64,000 nt of DNA from Verrucomicrobiota bacterium (GTDB taxonomy: Bacteria > Verrucomicrobiota > Verrucomicrobiia > Limisphaerales > JADJPG01): the NCBI GenBank assembly GCA_016713365.1, contig JADJPG010000026.1:39326-103325 (forward strand), read 5' to 3'. A program made the position numbers and the translations under genes. Shown here in pieces: positions 1-8,819 of this stretch. A model generated the notes under the pieces. It was given only the letters and a program-made list of their open reading frames with translations. It was not told where the DNA came from and did no database searches. Positions within the stretch are counted from its first letter, which is position 1. The number at the start of each line of letters is the position of its first letter.

Positions 1-940
1 TGTCCAGCGCGAGCTTGGTCGTGCCATCGAGATTGCGGCCCGTCACTTCCACCTCCGCCGTCTTGCCGCGCTGACCTCCGAATGGAAACAGCGACTCGAC
101 GTAGGGAATCGGCCCGGCAGTCAGGCGATAGGAATACTCGTTGCCGCCGCGATAGCGGAAGTCGCGGAGGGCGAGAACGAACTCTCCATCCGCCGGCGCA
201 GTGAAGAACAGCAGGCTGTCGAGGCCGATGGCGTCTTCATTGCGCGCCAGCTCCTTGCCCGCCGCATCAAGCACCATCAGCGAGGAATCCAGCGGCGAAC
301 CACGCCGCGCTGCTTCCACTTCGAAAACAAACTCCTGCCCCTTCGTCGCCTTGAACTTGTAGTGATTCGTCTGCGCACCCGTGTTGAGCACGCCGGAGAT
401 CACCGCGGGCAAGTCCACCGGCTGCGCCTCGGCCAGCGACGTGTTGGGATCGCGTTTCGAAACTTCCGGCCATTGCCCGACATTCAAGTTCAGCGGATTG
501 CTCACGCCGCCGGGCGCCATCACTCGCAATTCGCGCGGCGAGAGCGAGGCATCGGCTGGAGCTGTGACCTTGAGAACGAGCTTCTTCTCGTTACGTTTCG
601 GAGCCGCCGGTTCCGCGCGCGTGATGCCGCCGCCGGTCGATTCCACGACCACGCTCGATTTCGGAGCGAGTGCAGGCAGTGCGACATTCGTGGCGCTCAA
701 GCCCGCGTCGCCGTTGAACAGGATTTGCGTGACACCGCCCAGATTCTCGCCCGTGAGCGTCACTTCAATGGTCGTGCCGCGCTGAATCCATTCGGGGGAA
801 ATAGCCGTGAGCTTAGGGACGGGCTGGGCATTCGCCCCGATGGCGAGTGCGGCAAAAGCAGCCAACGACCCGCGAAGGAAAAAGGCGCAAACCGGATGAC
901 GGGGCGAGCCGTTCGAAAGGCTACGGGGCAGCGGGTTCAT
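1..940 (-). CDS. Secreted IPT/TIG plus PPC-domain protein, 3' end beyond window
   Basis: Read on the minus strand from ATG at 940, an open frame runs off the window start (about 313 codons). The N-terminus is basic and then hydrophobic, with a likely signal-peptidase site near ANAQP at residues 37-41. Next come an IPT/TIG-like beta sandwich (PKLTAISPEWIQRGTTIEVT, about 42-125) and a pre-peptidase C-terminal (PPC) domain (about 165-275, with NHYKFKATKGQEFVFEVEA), then the start of a second IPT-like unit (GGQRGKTAEVEVTGRNL). Proteins of this build are common in Planctomycetes and Verrucomicrobia, often beside DUF1549/DUF1553 genes, and are thought to act outside the cytoplasm; no enzymatic motif is visible. 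The C-terminus is not seen, so further domains are possible. Confidence 0.8.
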   Translation of the reverse strand, partial: MNPLPRSLSNGSPRHPVCAFFLRGSLAAFAALAIGANAQPVPKLTAISPEWIQRGTTIEVTLTGENLGGVTQILFNGDAGLSATNVALPALAPKSSVVVESTGGGITRAEPAAPKRNEKKLVLKVTAPADASLSPRELRVMAPGGVSNPLNLNVGQWPEVSKRDPNTSLAEAQPVDLPAVISGVLNTGAQTNHYKFKATKGQEFVFEVEAARRGSPLDSSLMVLDAAGKELARNEDAIGLDSLLFFTAPADGEFVLALRDFRYRGGNEYSYRLTAGPIPYVESLFPFGGQRGKTAEVEVTGRNLDGTTKLALD

Positions 941-1056
941 GATCGAATCTTAGGACCCGCCCGACACCGTCTCAATTCAAATATAATGAGACTACTCGCT
1001 GCCCAGAGGTATTTCCAACTCGGTGAGATAAGCCAAGAATTACAGTCCAAAGCTTC

Positions 1057-1141
1057 GCTGGTAGGGCGCGTCGCTCCGCGCGCGCCGTTTCGTCAATTGC
1101 AGCGTCCAAGCGGCGCGCGCGGAGCGACGCGCCCTACCAGC
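1057..1141. repeat. Long perfect inverted repeat (REP-like palindrome)
   Basis: Two 31-base arms, 1057-1087 and 1111-1141, are exact reverse complements around a 23-base spacer. The pairing continues inward through one G-T pair and two A-T pairs. The core GTAGGGCGCGTCGCTCCGCG is very GC-rich and no T-tract follows, so it is not a standard intrinsic terminator. It sits between the 3' end of rnr and the start of the PPC gene. It resembles dispersed palindromic elements of verrucomicrobial genomes, but only one copy is in this window. Confidence 0.85.
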
Positions 1142-1186
1142 TGGCCAGTCTCACCTCCCTATAGCTAGAACGCGAATCGTAGCGAC

Positions 1187-3784
1187 TCACCGCCGCCCGC
1201 CGCGACCGCCTTGCGAACGTCCGCCCTGCGAAGGTCGGCGCGGGCCGTCACGTCGCGTTTGCTTCGCGCCTTGCGCTGAGCTGAGGAAAGTTCGTTGCGC
1301 CGTCGGAATGCTGCGTCCCGATGAAGACGATTGCATCAGCGTCTTCCCGGACGACTCGCCGCCCTGCGGTTTTTGCGGCGCACGCGAGCGATTATCACGT
1401 CGGGGCGAACCGGAGTGTGAGGTCGGCAAGGTTGGACGCGAGGCCCCCTGCTCCCGACGCGGTGCGCCTGATTGAGACGCTGGCAACGGACGCCGAGCTC
1501 CGCCTTGCTGCCGACGGGGGGCGTCAGACTGCGAACCTCGCAGCGGAGGCCTCGAGCCCCCACGATGCGGGCGCGGCGCATCACGACGCGTCTGATGCTG
1601 CGGCTGCGAAGAACGTTGGTCACGTCCCGGCATGCGACGCCCGGGCGCCGGACGGCCCGACTGCCGTTGCTGCGGCGATCGCGCCTGCTGCGTCTGCGCG
1701 AGCCGGAAGTCCACCTGCTTTTTGTAGCGGTCCACCTTCGCAATCTGCACTTCCACGCGATCACCGAGCTTGATCACCCGCCGCGTGCGCCGGCCGACGA
1801 GTTGATTACGCGCCGGGTCGAACATGAAGAAGTCGTCCTCCACCGTAGACAACGGCACAAGGCCGCTCATCCCCAGCCCGGTTACGTCCACGAAGAACCC
1901 GAAGTTCCGCAGCTCCGTCACCAGCGCTGGATACCGCTGCGGCTCCCCAGAACCCAACTGCGATTCGAGATACGCGTACATCTTCACGTCCTTGCTGTCG
2001 CGCTCGGCGTCAGCGGAATTGCGCTCCGTCAGCGAGATGTGTTCGGCGGTTTCGTGCAACGAATGCTTCGAACCGTGGCTGTGCTCGAAGAGCGCGCGAT
2101 GCACCACCAGGTCCGCGTAACGCCGGATCGGCGAGGTGAAATGCGCGTAGTGCTTCTTCGCGAGACCGTAGTGACCCAGCGGCTCCACGGCGTAACGCGC
2201 GCGCTTGAGCGAGCGCAGGAAACCAATCTTCAATGCGGCGCCGATGGACACCGTGCCGAGGCGATGCAGCAGCTTCTGCACTTCGCCGCGATGACTCAGG
2301 TTGCCGCACGCCAGATGATGACTGAGCACGTCGTCGCGATATTCCTGCAGCCGGCGCGGATCCGGTTCCTCATGCACGCGGTGAATGGCCGGACGCCGCG
2401 TCTGCAACAGCCGCGCCGCCACCGCTTCGTTGGCGAGCAGCATGAACTCCTCGATCAACTGGTGCGAAATGTCGTTCTCCACGCGCTCAATGCGCTCCAC
2501 CTTGCCGCGTTCATCGAGACGAATCTTCATCTCGGGAAAATCCAGTTCCAGCGCGCCCGCCTGGAAGCGCAGACGCCGGATGCGCTGCGCCAGCGCGTTC
2601 GCGTCGTGCAGCATCTGCTCAATGTGACCGTCCGGCGTGCGCTGAAGAACCGCAAACGCCTCGCGATACGTGAAGCGCCGTTGCGAATGAATCACCGCCG
2701 GATAGAAACGCGACTTCACCACGCGGCCGTCGTTCGACACGAGGAACTCGACGCACTTCGTCAGGCGATCCACATGCGGCTTGAGCGAGCAGAGTTCGTT
2801 GCTCAACGCCTCCGGCAACATCGGCATCACACGGTCCACGAGATACGTCGAGTTGCCGCGACGGCGGGCCTCGTCGTCGAGCGCCGTGCCGGGCTTCACG
2901 TAGTGCGACACGTCCGCAATGTGAACCCACAGCTTCCAATGCCCGCCATCCGCGCGTTCCACGCATATCGCGTCGTCGAAATCCTTCGCGTCATCCGGAT
3001 CGATCGTGATGACCCGATGCCCACGACAATCCTCGCGCCCCGCGATCTCCTCAGCGCGCACTTCGTTGCCGATGGCGCGCGCCTCCTGGAGAACATTCTG
3101 CGGGAAGTGCAGCGGGAGGTTGTATTGGCGCAGCACCGACAGCATGTCCACGCCCTCCGCGTCCGGCGCGCCCAGCACCTCGATGATTTCGCCCTCGGGA
3201 TTGGTATGCCGTGATTCCCACTCGCGCAATTCCACGACCACCTTGTCGCCGACGTTCGGCTTGCGCCCGACATCGCGCGGCTCCGGCACATAGATATCAT
3301 GCGGGACGCGCGGGTCATCGGGAATGACGTAGAGAAAACGCTCACTGCGCTGCAACGTGCCGACCATCTGCGCGCGATGCCGTTCCAGAATGCGAATGAC
3401 GGTGCCCGTCTCCTGCACCTCCGCGCCCGCGCGCGGCGGACGCACCCGCACATCGCGCCGCACCAGGACGCGATCCTCGTGCAACGCGGTGCCCGTCGCG
3501 CTCTCCGGAATCGCAATCTCCTTCAAGCTCTTGTCATCCGGCGCGAGGAAGCCCTTCCCAGAACGATTCATGAGAATGCGGCCCGGGATCAAATCCGCCT
3601 CGCCCGGCAGGATGTAACGATTCCCCTTCGTGCGCACCACGAGACCTGCCTGCAACAATTCGCCGAGCACCTTCTGCAATTCCTGCTGACGGTCGGGCCG
3701 CAGGCGCAAGTGATGCAGGAGTTCCGGCACATTCGCCGGGACGTAGGTTTTCTGTCCCAACAAACGCAGGAGGCTTTCTTTCAT
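1187..3784 (-). CDS. rnr: Ribonuclease R (VacB/RNase II family exoribonuclease)
   Basis: Processive 3'-5' exoribonuclease that degrades structured RNA in the cytoplasm. The order is an N-terminal winged-helix region (about 1-70), cold-shock-like OB folds (about 70-220), the RNB catalytic domain with DPDDAKDFDDA (about 262-272, the metal-binding aspartates), and a C-terminal S1 domain (about 620-705, LVTELRNFGFFVDVTGLGMS). A basic Arg/Pro/Gln/Ser-rich tail of about 160 residues follows, longer than in Escherichia coli RNase R; such tails bind RNA. The frame is open up to 3829 through a TTG, but I chose ATG at 3784 (MKESLLRLLGQ) because family homology begins there. It diverges from the PA14 gene at 4168. 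Confidence 0.95.
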   Translation of the reverse strand: MKESLLRLLGQKTYVPANVPELLHHLRLRPDRQQELQKVLGELLQAGLVVRTKGNRYILPGEADLIPGRILMNRSGKGFLAPDDKSLKEIAIPESATGTALHEDRVLVRRDVRVRPPRAGAEVQETGTVIRILERHRAQMVGTLQRSERFLYVIPDDPRVPHDIYVPEPRDVGRKPNVGDKVVVELREWESRHTNPEGEIIEVLGAPDAEGVDMLSVLRQYNLPLHFPQNVLQEARAIGNEVRAEEIAGREDCRGHRVITIDPDDAKDFDDAICVERADGGHWKLWVHIADVSHYVKPGTALDDEARRRGNSTYLVDRVMPMLPEALSNELCSLKPHVDRLTKCVEFLVSNDGRVVKSRFYPAVIHSQRRFTYREAFAVLQRTPDGHIEQMLHDANALAQRIRRLRFQAGALELDFPEMKIRLDERGKVERIERVENDISHQLIEEFMLLANEAVAARLLQTRRPAIHRVHEEPDPRRLQEYRDDVLSHHLACGNLSHRGEVQKLLHRLGTVSIGAALKIGFLRSLKRARYAVEPLGHYGLAKKHYAHFTSPIRRYADLVVHRALFEHSHGSKHSLHETAEHISLTERNSADAERDSKDVKMYAYLESQLGSGEPQRYPALVTELRNFGFFVDVTGLGMSGLVPLSTVEDDFFMFDPARNQLVGRRTRRVIKLGDRVEVQIAKVDRYKKQVDFRLAQTQQARSPQQRQSGRPAPGRRMPGRDQRSSQPQHQTRRDAPRPHRGGSRPPLRGSQSDAPRRQQGGARRPLPASQSGAPRREQGASRPTLPTSHSGSPRRDNRSRAPQKPQGGESSGKTLMQSSSSGRSIPTAQRTFLSSAQGAKQTRRDGPRRPSQGGRSQGGRGGRR

Positions 3785-4167
3785 TGCCGTGATGATGGGA
3801 CCAGCGACTGCCGATCGGCAACCCTGCAAATTGCAGGCGCGTGGCCGAGGGTCGGGGGGGTGCCTGGCCCCATGCGCACGGGGCCGTTGAACGTTCCCTC
3901 ACCAGTCGTAATCCTCCCAGATTCTCATTTTCCACACAGGCTCGTCACGCCGCGCTCCGGACCACTTGCATTCGGGGCAGTGTCAAGAAGCACCCTTACG
4001 GGGCACTACACTCGGCGGATTGACACCGCCGCGAACTCTGTTTAACTCGCCCCAAGTCCCTGTCCCGCCAACCCGGCTCTCTCGCGAGCACTTGCGTGCG
4101 CACAGGTGACTTGTCGGAGTCAGTCGTGTGTGTACCAGACAACCAACATCAACTGGAGAAATCAGTC
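3785..4167. other. Divergent intergenic region, no gene seen
   Basis: 383 bases between the divergent starts of rnr and the PA14 protein gene. Short open frames here have no recognisable product. It must hold both promoters, but I cannot point to a convincing -35/-10 pair. An SD-like GGAG lies at 4155-4158, nine bases before the ATG at 4168. Confidence 0.5.
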
Positions 4168-6852
4168 ATGAGTAAACATCCCATCAGAAAACTCGCGTCG
4201 ACGTTCGGCCTGCTCGGCCTGTCGTGCGCCGCCGCCGTCTCACAATCCACCATCAACGTCCCCGGCTTCCTGAAGTTCGAAGTGTACACCAATATCACGG
4301 GCAGCACCGTGGCCGAGCTCACGGCCTCGCCGAACTTTCCTGGCTCGCCGGGCCGCACTTTCTACATGCCATCTTTTGATACGCGATTGGTGTATCCGGA
4401 TGACACGCATGACAATTACGGCGGCCGCATCACTGGCTACATCACGCCCACCGAAACCGCCAGCTACGAGTTCTTCCTGCGCAGTGACGACGCCTCCGAG
4501 CTCTGGCTGAGCAGCGACGACAATGCGGCGAACCTCCAGAAGATCGCCGAGGAAACCGCCTGCTGCGGACCGTTCGAGGAACCTGGCGCGCCTGAGACGT
4601 CTTTCGCACGCGAAATGTTGGCGGGCCAGCGCTACGCCATCGAAGTCCGCTACAAGGACGGCACGGGCGGAGATTTCTGCCAGGTGGCATGGCGCCGCGA
4701 TGGTGATACCACACCTGCGGCCCAGCTGACGCCCGTCCCCATCGCGTTTCTCTCCACGCCAATTCCAGCGCGCGGCAGCATCGCTGTAACGCAACAGCCG
4801 TCCAACATCACCGCCGCCGAGAACGACACGGTCACCCTGAGCGTCAACTTCACCGCCACCCACGCCCCCGCCGCCGTGCAATGGCAACGCAACGGCGTGA
4901 ACGTGCCGGGACTCGTCGGACGCACCGCCAAGTTCGGCCCGCTGAAAACCACGGACGCCGGCACGTATCGCGCGATCATCTCCATCCCGGGCGCCTTCAC
5001 GAACAGCGCCACGGCGAACGTGACCGTCGCGCCGGACACCACCCCGCCTGCGATTCGCAGCGTGGTGGGCCAGTCCAGTTTCGACAAGCTGACTCTGGAA
5101 TTCACTGAACCAGTGGACGCGACCTCCGCCGTCGATCAATTCGCCTACTCCTTTGATGGCGGACTCACATTCCTGGACGCCACCCTCGTCAACAGCACGA
5201 CCGTAATACTGCGCACCTCGCCGCAGACACCGGGCACCACCTATACCGTCAGCGCCGCCAACGTCCTCGACATGGCGGGCCTCAGCAGCGGGGATCCTGG
5301 AACGACCAAGACCTTCACCACGCTCGATCGCGTGGCGGGCGGGTTGAAGTTCGAAACGTGGCTCGGCATCACCGGCACGGCCATCTCGGGGCTCACCGGC
5401 GATCCGCGCTACCCAAATTCGCCCGACGTCTCGGCCTACATCACGCAATTCACCAGCCGCCAGATCTACGCGGACGCCAACTCCGTGAACGATTACGGTG
5501 GCCGTCTTTCGGGCTGGATTGTCCCCCCGGAATCCGGCGACTACGAGTTCTTCATCCGCAGCGATGACAGTTCGCAACTCTTCCTCAGCACGGATGAAAA
5601 TCCGGAGAACGCCGTGATGATCGCTTCCGAAGACGGCTGCTGCGGGCCGTTCGAAGCGCCGGGCGCTCCCGAAACCTCCACGCCCCAAACGCTGGTTGGC
5701 GGAAATCGCTACTACATCCACGCCCTCTGGAAGGAAGGCGGCGGTGGTGACTACTGCGATGTCGCCTGGCGCAAGGTCGGCGACACCACGCTGCCCGTGA
5801 ACCTTCCGTTCATCCCCGGCTCCGTTCTGGAATCCTACGCCCCCGCTGGCACCTTCGTCCCACCCACCGTGACCATCGTCAGCCCAGTTGCCGGTTCGGA
5901 ATCACCCGTGGGCGAACCCGTCACCATCATCGCGGATGCGACTGCCGCCTCCGGAAAAACCATCAGCAAGGTTGAGTTCATCGAGCAAGGCCGCGTGATC
6001 GGCACCTCAACGAGCGCGCCGTTCGAATTCACCTTCTACGACCTGCGCGAGGACAACCACACCATCACCGCGCGTGCCAGCGACAGCTCCGGTCAAGTCA
6101 CCGTCTCCGAACCCGTGACCTTCTCCGTCGGCACGCCAGTCGCCACCGTGAAGATCGCCGCCATCGATACGGAAACTTCCTGGCGTTACGATCGCTCCGG
6201 CAGCGACCTCGGCACAGCGTGGCAGCTGGTGGAATTCGATGACAGCGCATGGCCGGAAGGTCTGGCGTTGATCGCCGACGAAGGCACGACCACCGTCGAG
6301 CCGATCCGCACCCGCATCAACCGCTTCAATGATCAGGGCGCGTACGTCCGCACCTTCTACTTCCGCAAAAAGTTCACCTTCGGAGCAGTGACGCCGGAAG
6401 TGAAACTCAAGCTCCGCCACGTCGTCGATGACGGCGCTGTCTTCTACTTGAACGGTCAGGAGATCCATCGCTTCGGCATCGCCGCCGACGTGGTGGTCGA
6501 TTATCTGACCGACGCTGCGGGCCACGAAAATATCTACGAAGGGCCGTATGACATCTCACCCGCGCTCCTGGTGGAGGGCGATAACATCCTCGCCTGTGAA
6601 GTCCATCAATCCGGCGGCAGCAGCTCGGACATGGTCTTCGGCGCCGAACTCATCGCCACTGTTCCGCTCGTGCGCACCACCATGAGCATCGCTCGCAACG
6701 GCGCGTCCGTGAACATCTCCTGGGCGCCCACCGGCGGAACACTGGAATCCGCACCCACGCCGGCCGGTCCCTGGACCACCGTCGCGAACGCGACCAATCC
6801 GCTCTCCGTCTCCGCGGCCACCGCGCCGCGCTTCTACCGACTGAAGCGCTAA
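4168..6852 (+). CDS. Secreted double-PA14, Ig-like surface protein
   Basis: 894 aa. A signal peptide (MSKHPIRKLASTFGLLGLSC, cleavage near AVSQ) is followed by PA14-like domain 1 (about 30-205), an Ig-like domain (about 210-295), an SbsA/Big_5-like domain (about 297-395), PA14-like domain 2 (about 398-560), a bacterial Ig domain (about 575-665), a galactose-binding-like sandwich with VDDGAVFYLNGQEI (about 670-845), and a short C-terminal module ending RFYRLKR. Both PA14 copies share NDYGGR/NYGGR, YEFF(L/I)RSDD and CCGPFE(E/A)PGAPETS. PA14 domains usually bind glycans. ATG 4168 is preferred over the upstream in-frame start at 4096 because the SD and signal peptide fit it. No catalytic residues are evident; probably a carbohydrate-binding or adhesive surface protein. 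Confidence 0.85.
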   Translation: MSKHPIRKLASTFGLLGLSCAAAVSQSTINVPGFLKFEVYTNITGSTVAELTASPNFPGSPGRTFYMPSFDTRLVYPDDTHDNYGGRITGYITPTETASYEFFLRSDDASELWLSSDDNAANLQKIAEETACCGPFEEPGAPETSFAREMLAGQRYAIEVRYKDGTGGDFCQVAWRRDGDTTPAAQLTPVPIAFLSTPIPARGSIAVTQQPSNITAAENDTVTLSVNFTATHAPAAVQWQRNGVNVPGLVGRTAKFGPLKTTDAGTYRAIISIPGAFTNSATANVTVAPDTTPPAIRSVVGQSSFDKLTLEFTEPVDATSAVDQFAYSFDGGLTFLDATLVNSTTVILRTSPQTPGTTYTVSAANVLDMAGLSSGDPGTTKTFTTLDRVAGGLKFETWLGITGTAISGLTGDPRYPNSPDVSAYITQFTSRQIYADANSVNDYGGRLSGWIVPPESGDYEFFIRSDDSSQLFLSTDENPENAVMIASEDGCCGPFEAPGAPETSTPQTLVGGNRYYIHALWKEGGGGDYCDVAWRKVGDTTLPVNLPFIPGSVLESYAPAGTFVPPTVTIVSPVAGSESPVGEPVTIIADATAASGKTISKVEFIEQGRVIGTSTSAPFEFTFYDLREDNHTITARASDSSGQVTVSEPVTFSVGTPVATVKIAAIDTETSWRYDRSGSDLGTAWQLVEFDDSAWPEGLALIADEGTTTVEPIRTRINRFNDQGAYVRTFYFRKKFTFGAVTPEVKLKLRHVVDDGAVFYLNGQEIHRFGIAADVVVDYLTDAAGHENIYEGPYDISPALLVEGDNILACEVHQSGGSSSDMVFGAELIATVPLVRTTMSIARNGASVNISWAPTGGTLESAPTPAGPWTTVANATNPLSVSAATAPRFYRLKR

Positions 6853-6873
6853 TCATCGCCCACTGAAATCACA

Positions 6874-6906
6874 GGCGCTGGACGTCTCGAACGTTCAGCG
6901 CCTTTT
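6874..6906 (+). terminator. Intrinsic terminator after PA14 gene
   Basis: A 12-bp stem (6874-6885 with 6891-6902, one G-T pair) closes a five-base loop and is followed by TTTT at 6903-6906. It starts 21 bases after the stop codon. Confidence 0.85.
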
Positions 6907-7004
6907 CCATTTTCATGCACGCGTTAACCCCAAAAGCCTCCGCAACTTCGCGCGCTGTTCGGAGTTGAATCGCCCGTTAATGACGAACGTCTGACTACGC
7001 AGCC

Positions 7005-8069
7005 ATGAAACAGGACGCCTCCCCGCTCATCAACAAGCTCACGCTTCTCGTCCTCACCCTCATTCTCGCCTGTCTGGTGGTGCTGGTAGTGCGCAGCTTC
7101 CGCGAACAACCGTCTCGATTGGCTCTCGCCGATGCCGGAATCGAGGAACCTTCGCCTGCGGAGGAATCCACTCCCGTTGTCACACCGGCACCTGCGCCAC
7201 CGGTTAAGAAATCCGTTCCGCTTGCTTCAAAACCGCCCGTCCCGACCAACACTTCAGGGTCAGGACCAATGACCGCCCCGACCGCACCTGCAAACTCCGA
7301 GGCAACTGTGGCTCGCCGGGTTTCCTATGGCCCGACCGATCATCGGCCAGCGGTGGTTTACGAAACCCTCGCCGCCAATGGCAGCGCGCTACTTGCCGGC
7401 ATGGTCACGCTCAAAGGCACGCCGAAGCCTGAAATCCCGATCGATCTCGGCGCAACCTGCGGAGCTCTTCAGCCCGAACGTGTCACCACCCGGCACTACG
7501 TCGTCGGCCCGAAAGGCGAACTCGCCAACGTTGTCGTCTACATCAAGAGCGGTCTGCAACGGAAGTTCGGCCCGGTCCAACCCGGCCCGCTCATCGATCA
7601 GGTCGGTTGCATGTTTCACCCCTACGTCAGTGGAATGGTGGCCGGGCAGACATTTCAGGTACGAAACTCCGCCCCCCTGCTTCACAGCCTGCACTTCACC
7701 CCGAAGGTCGCAGGTAACCGTGAGTTCAACATTGCTCAGCCCACACAAGGTCAGGCAAACACACTCTCCATCGCGAATCCCGAAATGCATGCTCGCATCA
7801 AGTGCGACACCCACCCGTGGATGTTCACCTACATCAGCGTGTTTGATCATCCTTACTTCGCCATCACCGACACCAACGGTTTCTTCCAGATCCCCGCGCA
7901 GATTCCGGCTGGCACCTATGTCATCGGGGCCTCGCACTTGAAGACGACGGGGAGTGGCGATCTGACGCAGGAAGTCACGCTCCGCGAAGGCGAACAACGC
8001 TCGATTCAATTCGAGTTCACCGTTCCCTCCTCCAGCGAGCCTGCAAAACGAGTGGCGCAGAGCAACTGA
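7005..8069 (+). CDS. Membrane-anchored cupredoxin-like / regulatory-domain protein
   Basis: 354 aa. One N-terminal membrane segment (KLTLLVLTLILACLVVLVV, about 11-29) is followed by a Pro/Ala-rich linker (about 45-100) and an exported domain. The domain has GCMFHPYVSGM, LLHSLHF and KCDTHPWM, a His then Cys-x2-His-x2-Met arrangement reminiscent of type-1 copper sites. It ends in a carboxypeptidase-regulatory-like beta sandwich (TDTNGFFQIPAQIPAGTYVI). Related planctomycete and verrucomicrobial proteins are annotated as methylamine-utilisation-like or plastocyanin-like; real copper binding is untested. It stands alone after a terminator and converges with the GYF gene. Confidence 0.7.
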   Translation: MKQDASPLINKLTLLVLTLILACLVVLVVRSFREQPSRLALADAGIEEPSPAEESTPVVTPAPAPPVKKSVPLASKPPVPTNTSGSGPMTAPTAPANSEATVARRVSYGPTDHRPAVVYETLAANGSALLAGMVTLKGTPKPEIPIDLGATCGALQPERVTTRHYVVGPKGELANVVVYIKSGLQRKFGPVQPGPLIDQVGCMFHPYVSGMVAGQTFQVRNSAPLLHSLHFTPKVAGNREFNIAQPTQGQANTLSIANPEMHARIKCDTHPWMFTYISVFDHPYFAITDTNGFFQIPAQIPAGTYVIGASHLKTTGSGDLTQEVTLREGEQRSIQFEFTVPSSSEPAKRVAQSN

Positions 8070-8087
8070 GCCTGGCCGGACACAGCG

Positions 8088-8746
8088 TCAGCCGGCCTTC
8101 GCCATCGCATTCGCCTGCATGGAGGCGCGCAGCCCGAGGAACAAGCTCACCAGCACCCACGCGTGAAACGCCAGTCCGAGCCAGTGCTGGGCCAGAACCG
8201 TCAACAGCGTGTCAAAGGCGTAGAGCACCATGCCAACGATGAACGCCCACGAGTGACGCTTGCAGGCGAAGACACCAAACGTCGCGAACGCCCCGGCGGC
8301 CACCACGCCCAGCACCAGAGCAATCACCTTCGCGTTCCCGCCTGCCTCGGCCAGCATCACGTCGAGGAACTGCGTCACACTCAGTCCGATGACAAATCCT
8401 CCGCCGCCACCCGTGAAGGCCATGACCGAGTTCACCAGCGATAACGCGGCCACCCAATAGTACCAGCTCCCGCCGGAACGCACGCGCTTGTCCAGTTCCA
8501 TCAAATCGATCGATCCCGCCGTACCTGCTGCCACTGGGGATGCCGTAAACACCGGCGGCGTTGCTCCCACCGGTTGCAGCGCCAGCTCGGCGAAACGCGA
8601 GGCCGCCATCCACTCCACCAGTCGCTGCGGAGAAGCTGAGTTTCTGCGGAAACGCGGCCTTCGCGGACCCATCCCTGCAATTGTTGGAGGTTTACCGGCC
8701 CATACTCCTTGCCGTCCGTCGCGAGAATCTTGTAGGTGATTTCCAT
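8088..8746 (-). CDS. GYF_2-domain membrane protein (one-base frame disruption)
   Basis: The N-terminal GYF_2-like domain is read from ATG 8746 (MEITYKILATDGKEYGPVNL, about 1-55). The rest continues in another frame from about 8615 (WMAASRFAELALQPV) to 8088. Restoring one base in the G-rich stretch at 8610-8620 joins the frames into a 219-aa protein: GYF, linker, then about four membrane helices (WVAALSLVNSVMAF, VIALVLGVVAAGAFATFGVF, WAFIVGMVLYAFDTLL, AWVLVSLFLGLRAS). GYF_2-membrane proteins of this kind are common small integral membrane proteins of unknown role. A sequencing error is more likely than a pseudogene because both halves are well preserved. Confidence 0.75.
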
Positions 8747-8819
8747 GGAATTTTCTTCGCGCCGATAAAATCAGCGCCCTCGCAAAACCGCAATGAATTA
8801 TCGGCCACGTTCGCCTGAA

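Noticed and set aside
1472..3214. A 580-codon plus-strand open frame opposite rnr
   Set aside because: It is extremely rich in Arg/His/Leu with no family resemblance, and lies opposite a clear RNase R; a GC-rich shadow frame.
4240..5721. A 493-codon minus-strand frame opposite the PA14 protein
   Set aside because: Low-complexity Gly/Arg/Val composition and complete overlap with a well-supported gene.
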